From positions 1 through 64,000 of the forward strand of contig NW_026570297.1 of NCBI RefSeq assembly GCF_019649055.1: a DNA stretch of 64,000 nucleotides, given 5' to 3'. Source of the DNA: Paramacrobiotus metropolitanus (lineage: Eukaryota; Tardigrada; Eutardigrada; Parachela; Macrobiotidae). The notes under the pieces were generated by a model. It was not told where the DNA came from. It worked only from the letters and a program-made list of their open reading frames with translations, and ran no database searches. Each line of letters starts with the position of its first letter. The first letter of the stretch is position 1. Of the stretch, positions 19,264 through 31,200 are shown piece after piece. The translations under genes and the position numbers were made by a program.

Positions 19264-22200
19264 ATGTGTGTTTTCTGGCATTTCCTCTGTCTGAATTCGG
19301 TCGATAACAGTTGCGGTAAGGAAGCGGTTTTACTTTACCCGCTAATTTTCCAAACAGGCGCTTCAGGACTAGACTGCTGGTTCTGCACGACTGACAACAC
19401 TAACAACGAGCCGGAGCTGTCAAAGCTTGCCAACAATTCCACCATTTTTAATGCCTGTGAACCTGGAACCTTACCCAGCACCGCAGTAGAGCATTGTCCA
19501 CTCGATGACCTTCGTTACCCTTTCATGTGTGGAATATTCTACTATCCGGACATGAGAAACAAGAATAACAAAATACCGATTTCCCGACGCTGCATTCAAA
19601 AGACTTATTCTGCCACTCCCGCCTTTACAGCTGCACAACCGTTATTCTGTTACACTTGGTTGAATGCTGGCCCGGAGGGCACACGCTACTCCTGTATCTG
19701 CAGCGGGGATTACTGCAATAATTTCCCTCTAGCAGCGATCGGAATCGCCGTTGACAACACAAATTTATCAGATTCTCAGGTATTACGATTTTTTTAAATT
19801 CGTGGCCACTTTAAAACACCGTTATCATTCTTTGCCAGCTGCATATTAGCAACCGACAGCCGATTAGCCGGCTGTGCAGTTATAACGACCCACTGAAAGA
19901 AAAATACCTTTCGACTTGGCGCCACAGTAAACGACAAAGTCTCAAATCGTACGGTTACGCACGGACTACGGTTTCACCCGACGATTCTACGGCTACCGTA
20001 CTGTTACGGCATGAATAACCGAAGTGACCGCACCATACACGGTTTACCCTATTTAAACTGTTTTCGGCTTACGGTTACTCACGGAAAATTCTTGACCTTG
20101 GTCGCTTTTTATATAGTCCCTTCGGTTTGCACCTACCAAAAAGCGTTCAAATTCCCAAATAAAATTAAGAAAAGTCGGAACTGGCGCAACGGTTCCATTG
20201 TTCTCGCTCAGGGATAATAATTGTGCGCCCCTTCCTCTTACCTACGAGCATGCGATGACCCGGATTAAACATTATAAAAAGATACAGTACTCACTCGCTC
20301 ATGACTGTACAGTGTACAGATAGAAGTTCAGTACTGCAATACTGTAACGAGAGTAATCGAATGACCGCCTTGTTTACAGTGTTGTTGGTTTTCCTTACTG
20401 TTCATTGGTTGTTGTTCTCACCGTGTAACTGAGTGATTCATCCTTCTTTTTCTCTACACTTTTACCGGGTAAATGTCTAAGAGAATGGAACACACTTTCA
20501 TTTTGAGAATCCTCTGAATGGATGCTTGCCACGCTTGCCTAGCTTGTAACCCGCTTGTCCTGCTTGTACGCTTGTTAATTAAATGCCTGAAAACGACGTT
20601 GCTTTGTTTGACTCCTCGGGATGATGCACCCATCATCCCGCTCGTCATTGTCACTGTAAAACCACTTCCGATTCACTGCTGAGCTTACGCCCGGCAGTGC
20701 CGACATTTCCATCAACAGCCGACACAACATCGTGGTACGGTCAACACGCCAACCCACTAGAACGCCGGCACAACCGCCCGCGTTACATGGCGCTCCTGGG
20801 TTAAAACCAGCCCGGAAGCTTCACATCGCAACCATTCCCACCATCCCCACTCGCTCCACCGACTCTCCTTGTAGCCGGATCAAGGCAGCCAAGCGCCTGA
20901 ATTGCCCGGCCCACAGACGCACTCCAAAGAGGAGCGTTCGCCCATTCCATACCGGACCGGAAATCCCGTCCTACCTGCAGCATTACAAGATTCCACGACT
21001 GCAGTTAGGTGAGTAACGATAATATTATTCTGTTATGTCGAGGTTTCTCTTTCTCTACTGTATCTTAACTGAATGCAAGTACTGCACTTACATACGCACC
21101 AATTACCAGTCGTTTTCTTTCTGTGCAAGCACTGCAATCTACGTGCGTAATTAATTACAGTTCATCTTGATTAACCGTGTAATGGCGACTTGACTGGCGC
21201 AGATAGCCACATAGGTAGTACACCTTCGCTGTTTTCTCTGCCAGAGCATCTCACTCCAGTAGTTTTTCGAGAACGTTATTGAATTTGCCGGCACGGCACC
21301 ACAGTTTGGTTCTCTGTAATCTGTCCCTTACACTACGTCTGTCACATTTGCTTTGTCTTGCAACTTTCACATTCCAGTAGTCTATCGTTTTGGCGCCGAT
21401 TTGCACTCAGATCAAACCCATTAGCTGTCACGCTCCGCGTACGCAATGGAATCTTTAAAGCAAGACCTTAATACTGCATTCACTCGGATTGCAGTACGTG
21501 ACATTTGTCGAAATCTCAATGTGCAAATCTCTGCAAAAGACACCAAGGCCAAAATGATAAACGCGCTCGCTGCACATATGTTTGTAAACCACATTACTGT
21601 GGATCAGCTCCAGCGCTCCCGGTCTCCGTCTGCTGATGAGTCAGCTGCGCCGGCTGTGAACACTGTACAGAGCAACGCCGCATCGGCCACACGTTTGCAC
21701 ACTCAGAGAGACAGCCTACAAGCACAGGCGACTGCAGCGCGTACTGAAGGCGCTCAATGCAGTTCCAGACCGCACGTCTCACAGTACCCTTCACATATTC
21801 CAGATTTCGATCTGGACACAGTCGACGCAAGTACAGGCAACTTCCGAGACATCCGATCACTATATCGCCGCATAGGTGAATCGCTGCCAGAACACTTGCT
21901 TGAGGATCTCGACAATTTGTTGAACCTCTCGCATGCTGAATCAGTCAGCCAGTTCCGTCAGCAAGCAGGGCGCACACAAGCCGGTACACACAGACTTTCC
22001 CGCGCAGCATCGCCCGCTATTGTACATGGTGGGCCTAATGCACGCATTCGTTCACCAGACGTCCAAGTGCACGAGCGGTATACAGCACAACCATCCGCTC
22101 ACACTGATGAACCGGCAGCACACAACGCCTTCGCACAGACAGGACGCACCGATCAGAACAATCTTGTCGATATCTTGCGCAGTTTGCGACTGGACAACAA

Positions 22201-25200
22201 TTCCAAGTTGAATGTCAAAGACTTTAAAATTGAGATTTTTAATAATAAGCCGGAATATACAATCACGGCCTTTTTTTCAGCAGTTTGAACGGGCAGCAGA
22301 CACTCTTAGCTGGGACAACGACCGTAAAGTTAAAATGCTACCCAACTATCTCGGTGAAGCACCACGCCGTTACTTTGAAGGTTTATGGCCTGTTAACAAA
22401 TCATACTCGTATGATCAGTGGAAATCAGTTTTAGTTGAGCGCTTTCTACCAGAAGATTACGAAATGATTAAACGACTTGAGTTATCGAAAAAAGTTTTCA
22501 AGAAAGGCATGGACATCAACCAGTTTTTGGACGAAATGCAAATACTTTTTCAGGACATTGATGCACTCATGCCTGAAAAGTATAAAATCGCGGAAATAAA
22601 TCGTGCGTTCTCTGATGTCCCTGAGTACCGAAAGTTTCTGGCTATCACAAAAACCAGCACGGTTAGTGATATCCGATCCGTACTTACGAAACTCGCTGTT
22701 GTAGATCGCCCTGACGCTAGCGGGTCTGAATCCAACCCGATCGAAGTTAAACATTACAGTGAACGTGGTACACCGCAGCAGTACAGCACTACCCAGCGCT
22801 CCCGTTCACCCGGTCCCTACCGATCGCGTAGTCCGCCCTTTTATCGGGGCAGTGCAGAGCGTCCTAGTCAGTATGGTGACCGTAGCCGCTATCGCCAATC
22901 AAGCAGCGATCGCCCGGTTGACCGCGACAGGCGCCGGTCTGATGACTCTCGTGACCGTTTCCGCTCGCGCAGCCGTGATCACACTGATACACGTTATCGT
23001 CACCACGCATACAGCGCCACCTCTGACCGATACCGCTCGGGTAGCCGCAGTCGGGATGACGCCCGGTACAGTACACCCGGCCGCACCGGCTATCGTTCAC
23101 CAAGCGCCGATCGCTTTGGTCAGCGTGGGCGAAACTCCGATCCCCGCCCGCCGTATGGTGATCGATATGCACGTGAGCACCGCGATGCACGATCAGACCG
23201 CCCCAGTGGTCGCGAGCGCCGGTCATCCCGTGATGACCCGAAGCGCATACCGCCCAAGTTTATTGACTTCGACAGTTACCGGTTGGACAACGGCAAGATC
23301 TTTTGCCCGAAATGTCATGATTTTGCTCATTCGTACAAAGAGTGCCCAAAGGCTGCTGCCGACGATAAGTTTCGCATAGAACGTATCTGCCCCCAAGATG
23401 TCAAGAGCAAAGTACAGCGCGATTACGATGACTATGTGCAGTATCGCCTTTCGAAAGAGGGCAATGCGTTCTGGGCTACCGCTCAGGGAAAAGAATGAGG
23501 CCTTACGATGTCGGAGGTCCGTACGGCCGTAGCTATCAACCTCCCAAATTTTACTCGCAAGCTGAAATTCACACCTTTGACGTACAAATGCACACAGATA
23601 CAATACCTATGCTGCCCAGCACGGTCAGCCCGTACGCCGGCCTCCCAATGCCTCAAACTGTCAGTCCAGCTTACATACTCATGAATATCAATGGGCACAA
23701 GTTGAAAGTACTAATTGACACTGGTGCCGGTACTAGCATAATGTCTGAACCCGTCGCGGCGCGTCTAAAGCTACAGTTCCGGAGGTTTGTAAAAGGTGCA
23801 CCCGAATTACAATTCGCGACCATCTCTGATCGATTTACCGCACGTGAATCGTATTTCGCCGAAATCACAATTAGTCTTAGCGATCGCAAAATCAGACACT
23901 TAATCTTTATCGTTTGTGATATACCGTACGATATGATCATTTTGGGTAATGATTTCCTTAAAGAACATGACATATGGATAAGCAGCCGCAACGGTGTATT
24001 GTGTTTCGAAAACGTTTCGCCAACTCGTAAAGTACACAAGTTGCTGTCCCGCGAGCCTATAATATCAGACGTACAGGATATGATGGTGGCTGATACACTA
24101 ATCCCGCGCACGCGTTTTGTTCAGCAGCACCGTTTAGACGTCTGTAAAGAACGAACTGCTGACACAACATTAAACCGCCCACTTCCCACACTTGTCGAGC
24201 TGCCGCGTTCACGGCCATCATCGCCGCTGGCATCTCTGTCTGGTTGTACCGCGCAGTCAATAGCACACAGCACTGCGCCAGGTACTGTACTGTCCAGCAT
24301 GCCAACAGGGTCACTTCCGCCCTCAGCCGTCCCTCTACTCGTCGACAGTACAGTACAAACATGCAATACTGTGCAGTGCAGATCGGCCAGCACACAAACA
24401 GACTTCATCCTGGAACCCCTTTCCGTTACTGAGTGTGAACGAGCACCGGTCACACATTCACACATACCCTTATACAAAATGCAGATTCCCTCCATTCTCT
24501 GTCCTGCAGGCTCGGTAACGCAGCACCAACCGATATGCTTCCGGTTGATAACAATTACAGTACCGAAGTCTGGTCGACAGCCAGTGCACCCACTGCACCG
24601 GACACTGCTATACAGTCCCTATTAATAACATTTATATGGAAAGACAGTTTTATATGTTTCGGATGAGTGATTCACAAAAAACCGCATCCGATACACAGGT
24701 TTGCATGTCGGTTCATGCAAATCGCTTTCAGCGCTGACTGATAACGCCTGGATAGTTATAATTTTATCTCGTTCAGCATGAATATTGTCGTGATTCGGCA
24801 AATTTCATTCGAAAAATACTAAAATAATTTTAGCTAGCAAATTCACCTTAAGCTTCTACAGCTTCCCATAAACTTACAAGATTAATTAATCTTGTTGAAG
24901 ATGTACGAGCATCATTTGCACGAGTTAATGTGTATACGTAGAAGCTAAGTCAATTGCGATACTTCGACCCTATTACTAAAAAAATTTGTATTACACCCTG
25001 AAAGATTGGGCATTCTTGTTTTTTATGCGTAGTAATCCGTAATTGATTACGGAATGTGCGCTTAACACTGTAATTATGCATAAGCGCAAATCACCTTATT
25101 TTTTTCCCTGCATGCTAGCCAGAAGCTTAGCCAAAGATGTAATTATAATATATTTTATTGCATTCCAAAAAACTCCCGGTAGTAATGGTAGCGCCAAATT

Positions 25201-28200
25201 AAGTATTACTTAAATTAATCTCCTTCAGACTCAGAGAGAGAGAGAGAGACAGAGTGCGCACAATAACAGCGATATCGCTAGCTGATTTATTTTTGTAGCA
25301 GCTAAATTATTAAAATTTACAGAGTATACTTACTTTGTAAATTGTAACAAGGCACTGTAAGTAATAATTATTACGTAATAAGGCACTGTAAGTGTGACAG
25401 TCGGCAGATGAAATTTTTCATTAGCGCCGCGAAATGCTAATCGATAACGTTAATTACTGAACATTGTACTACTTTGTACTTCTTATAATTATGCATCCAT
25501 TGAAACGGTCCGCTTTTGTATGCAGTACTTCAAACTAACACAATCAATCCAACAGAAATGCCTGATTATCTGATAGTTTGCCGGTGGTAAAGCTAAATTC
25601 ATCTATATTCATCTACACAATAAACCTCTCTATAATATAACAACATATACATTGTTCATATTATACATAAAGATAAAAGAACACCGCGCAAGTTGTAATT
25701 CATTTATTTTATTATTTAGGCATGTTTCTACTTGTACTGTATATTCATTAATCGTTATGGTCAATCAACAGAAGACATTCAACGGTTCATAGCTGAAAAC
25801 GCAATGTCATAGCAAAGGGGCACGTACGCGTACATCACTGATGTCAAAAAAAGTCTCTTATCAGGATTCACACAGAGTGACATCCCAACGGCTGCGTGTA
25901 TCATACAGTTCCATTGCGGGTGCAGCACTTGTTAGTTGTTAGTGAATGCGCTCGACAAAACTTGATGTTTCAGTCGAGCGCAATCTTCGTACCGCGCTGC
26001 ACCAACACGGAAATTCTTGATTTCCCTTTGTTTTCCAATGCTACTAATTATCCGGCAGGCGGCAAGGAATTTAACTGATGGTATTTATTGGGATGCATGT
26101 AAACTGACAGCATCCGTGTCTATCCTTGACTCTTTCAGGCAAAAATTATTTACACCGCCTGGCCAGTGCAGCAGTACGTATCTTATTACAAATTAATACC
26201 TATTTCTTTGTTTTGGGAAGTAGCAATTGCGAATCGTTGTACTAAAAACTGCGCACAATGTACCGGTATTCTCTAACTGCATGACAATCGAACTGGATGC
26301 TCAGTGCTATCAAACGAAATTGGTGTGGATGGTTGGGTGACATATAGAAACTGGCAGTTGTCCACCGAGGAGGAAAAATGCATTTTTCAGAAAAGATATG
26401 CAAAGCGGGATTACTGACATGTTCGTTGCCAACTTGCCGGTATAATTTCGAAAACTTTTCCATACACTCATCCCCAACAACTACTGAATCTAAACCGTCA
26501 GTAAATTCATGTTGATTAAATACGAAAAATGGCTACGTACACAAAACGGTCTTCAAATAACTAATTAGTATTCCAATACAAAGTACAGAAATTTAGGAGA
26601 CAGACGCAAAGAGTTTCAAGAGAAAAAAGCAGTATTTTTACCTAGATATTTTTGCCGGGTTACGACAGAATAATTCCAGGACAAATTTTGTCTTTTTCAA
26701 GACAAAAAAACACTGATTTAAGGGTGATTGTGATCCATACGTTTTCCATCTGAGTAAACGTCTAAATCAATGTACCGATATTACTATGATTCATATGTTG
26801 CTTATTGATGGGGAGTCAGTCAATGTTCAGCCGCCACCTCCGGACGCAGAATGCGAGTATTACGGCACCGCAAGTACCACATCAACTCCCCTCTCGTCGT
26901 GCGTTGACCCCGCAGCACATGCACTATGCTGCTTATGTCCAGTTGTCGCACCAGTCAACGCTGCTCGCTATGTTCAGCCGTCCACGCTGCTGTCGCATGC
27001 AGCCTCTCCGTTCGCAGCCACTCCGACAGAATCGTCGACCGCAACCAGCGAGCACCGCACGTTGCCCGTCCGTTCGGCGTCCTCCTTGACGGCTGATCAG
27101 CACACCCCGTCGATGCCCCAGCAGCTGCCTGTTGATCCCCTACCGTTTTCCTCTCAGTACGAGTCTGACACACTCCCAGTCTGTCCCCCGGCGTTTCCCA
27201 GCACACCCATATCCGACGTAGCGCCTGTGACATGGTACCGTTCTGGTATACGGCTACAGTCTACAACTGTCTTACCCCCTAAGCACGGCACCGTTCTCAA
27301 TGTCACCGCACCCGACTCGTACAGTGGCGACGTTATGATCACCGGTAACAAAACGCTGCTGACGAATTCTCTAGTAGCCGTCCCTAATTCACTGACAACC
27401 GCTCGCGATGGTTGCCTGTCAGTCATGATTACAAACTTTTCTGATAAGCCAGTACGGCTCAAGAAAGGTGTGATAGTCGGATACATGGAACCTGTCGATA
27501 CCATTATAGAAGTACCTGTACACAATGTGGAAACCGCGCAGATGACCGATGCCGATCGTACAGAGCTGAACAGTCACATCCGCGCAATGAAGTTTAGCAA
27601 CCGTTTAAGTACCGAACAGCGCAACACTCTTGTTCGAATGCTCGTAAAATATCACCGCATATTTCCAAACAAAAATCGTCCCCTCGGTGAATGTGGCAAA
27701 GTGCAACACGAGATCGATACCGGCCATCATCAGCCGATAAAGAAATTACCGTATCGTACATCTTATGCACAACGCATACAGATACAAACTCAGATACAAG
27801 AAATGCTCGATCAGAATATCATCCGCCCCTCAACTTCGCCTTGGGCGTGTCCTGTCGTATTAGTCCGTCGAAAAGACCCTCAGGCTAGTGCCAGATTTTG
27901 CTGCGACTTCCGTGCACTCAACGCTATCACCGGCCGACCCATGTGGCCACTGCCACGGGTGGACGATGCTATTTCGTGTTTTGGGACGTCAAAATTCTTT
28001 TCCAGTCTTGACTTTAACTCGGGATTCTGGCAAATACCCCTTGCCGACAACGCCATACCTAAGGCGTCGTTCGTCACCCAAGACGGGCAGTACGAATTCC
28101 TTCGTATGCCGTTCGGGTTGAACGGAGCTCCCGCCACCTTCCAGCGCGCTATGGACAGCGTCCTAGCACACCTCAAATGGCAAGGTGTAATATGTTATAT

Positions 28201-31200
28201 TGATGACGTACTTGTGGGTGGAGAAACTTTTGAGGCTCACTGCAAACTGCTTGAGCAAGTACTGCACGCAGTCAGCTCCGCTGGCTTTACGATCTCTCCC
28301 AAGAAATGTGAGTTCGGGTTTAACGAAATTAAATTCTTAGGGCACATAATCGGCGCGTCAGGAATAAAACCCGATCCCGCAAAGGTCAGCGCAGTCGCAA
28401 ATTTTCCCACGCCTAAAACGGCTCGCGACATCAAATCGTTTGTTGGCGCTCTAGGATATTACCGTCAATTTATTCATAATTTTTCGACTGTCTCTGCCCC
28501 GTTAATTAAGCTTACGCGAAAAGATGTGCCGTTTAAATGGAAATCTGAACAACAAGTATCGTTTGATGCACTCAAACGTTGTCTCGTCACTGCACCGCTT
28601 TTAAAACCTTTCGATCACCGTCTGAAAACGCAAATTAAGACTGACGCCTCCGGCGTCGGTGTCGGTGCCATCCTAGAACAGGAGCATGCCGACGGATGGC
28701 ATGTTGTGGCGTATGCAAGCAAAATGCTTGACAAACACCAAATGAACTACCCTACCTCCGAAAAAGAGCTGTACGCAATTGTGTTCGCTATCAAGAAGTT
28801 CAAACATTACTTGGCTGGTCAGCACTTTGTCGTCATAAGTGACCATGCAGCACTACAGTATCTGTTAAACTTAAAAGAGCCACAAGGTCGCCTAAACCGC
28901 TGGGCCTTGTTACTGCAAGAGTATGATTTCAAGATACAGTACCGCAAGGGTAGACTGCATCAGGACGCCGACCTGCTTAGCCGCAACCCTTTCGAGCCGA
29001 CAAGCACTGTCGACGACTGCGATATCCCGTTGTATAGTGTTCAGCCGCTCAGTAGTCAACAGTACTTGTTTGAACAGCAGAATGCAGATGAATTTTGCAG
29101 TCACATAAAGAAACTGCTGTCTAACACTGAGTACTACGCAGCCGCACGCCGCAATACTCGTAAGATGGCACATAACTTCCGTATTGTCGCCGGTATACTG
29201 TACAAGTTGCGGTTGAGAAAAGGAAAGCAGGCACTGCTAATTTGTTTACCGCGTAGCATGCGTGCCGAAGTACTCTATACATGTCACGATGCCCCATTCA
29301 GTGCTCACTGTGCATTCGCCCGCACCTGGCATTCTGTAGCACACCGTTATTACTGGCCCAATATGTTTCATTATGTCAAAAACTATTGCGAAGCATGCGA
29401 GCAATGCCAACGACGTCATTATGCTAACGTCCCTGCTTCCGGTTACCTAGAGCAGACGAAACAATATGACCTGTTACAGTCGTGGTCCATTGACCATCTC
29501 GGCCCCTTTCACCAATCTCCCCAAGGCAACGCGCACATTATCGTTGCAGTCGAAAACGTTTCCCGTTATGTCGTTACGCAAGCCGTTAAGACTACCGGAA
29601 AAGATGAAACCGCTCAGTTCATCATAAACCGCATTATTCTACCGTTTGGTCCACCTACGCACTTCACTTGCGATCGTGGTTCTGCATACACCAGCAAAGT
29701 TATTGAGAAAATTGCACAAATTCTGGATGTTAAAATGCACTTTACGACAGCGCATCATCCGCAGTCCAATGCACTGGCAGAGCGCATGATGCGTTTCCTC
29801 GCTGAGAAACTAACGATGTACGTTAATAAGGAGCAAAATAACTGGGAAAACTATCTCCCTTACATTACGTTTGCGTACAACACTACGAAGCACAGTACAA
29901 CATTAGTCGAACCGTATTTCCTTATGTATGGAGTTAAACCCCGGCTCCTTGTTGATTCAATATACGCTAACGTTAGTGCCCAGCAAGAAACCAATACGAC
30001 TCTACGCGAGTACATACAAGAAATGCGTACGAAATGGCAGCACGCCGTAGAATTTGCAAAAGTTTTGACCAACATCGCTCACGATCGCAATTCCCAGCAT
30101 TACGATGCGCATAAGCAAGATATATGCTTTAAACCTGGTGATGCAGTTTACGTAAAAGATGAAGCCAGAGAAGTAGGACGAACTGAGAAGTTAGCTGATA
30201 AATATAAAGGTCCATACACAGTCATTGACGTAAACTCGGATGGTAACATCGAAATTAAGTGCGATAATCCCGGCACTCGAAAAAAACTCGTTGACACAGT
30301 ACATGCTTCTAAGTTGAAGTCCTATAAAACATACGATCCCGATGTGCAATCTAGCCGGGAAGAGTACCTTAAGAGACTGAGACCGCGTAAATAACATGCA
30401 CTGTTATTGTACTCGTATGTACTATATATATGTAGGTAATTATACTAGTATAGTTCTTGCTATGCACTAGCATTGGATGTCGTTTATTCTTATCAATCCA
30501 AAATAGTCGTTATCTTATTGTAGCAATGGACACTGACGCAAATGCCCAGGCTGAACAAGCAGCATCAGAGCCAGCACGGCAAAGTACTTCTACTGACTCG
30601 TCGCACCCACATCATGAAGAAGCTACTGATAATGAACGAGACGTTCTTCAAATGGATGGCTATGACGACGGTAGTTTTGATGCGCCTGAAGACCATCACA
30701 CGCCTTTACCAACCGACGAGCTCGCACATGAGCTGCACACAGTCGCTCCACCACCACGTCGTGTTGTGTTGGAAGACGAAGACGTCGCGCATACAGAAGA
30801 TGACACCGCGGACTACCACGGTCAATCCATGCAGTTCACTTCCGCCAACCGCAGTAAGCACCGTTTCCGTAATGGGCAACAGCAGCACGCACAGCGCCCT
30901 TCACACAGTAATATTGTTCAGCGCCAGCCGCCGAACGCTGCCGCGTCGCACGCGCCATCCCGCCCCGCTAAAGGCACACCCGCCAGACCACCACCAGATA
31001 ATATCCGGTATTTCTATACCGGCCCCCGTCAGCGCGCCGATGACCCACAGAGTCAATTTGACAATCCTTACATCGGACAGCACGTCAAAACGTCAGACTA
31101 CAATATACACATTAGAAATCTTAATCATGCCATTAGTACTGGTCAGTATGCTCGACCGCCTCGCACACAGGCCGAGCACAATATGCAAGTCGCTGAGCGC

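Noticed and set aside
22759-23379. Overlapping plus-strand ORF of 206 codons in gag
   Set aside because: It is a shadow frame of the Arg/Ser/Asp-rich part of Gag; composition bias explains its openness.
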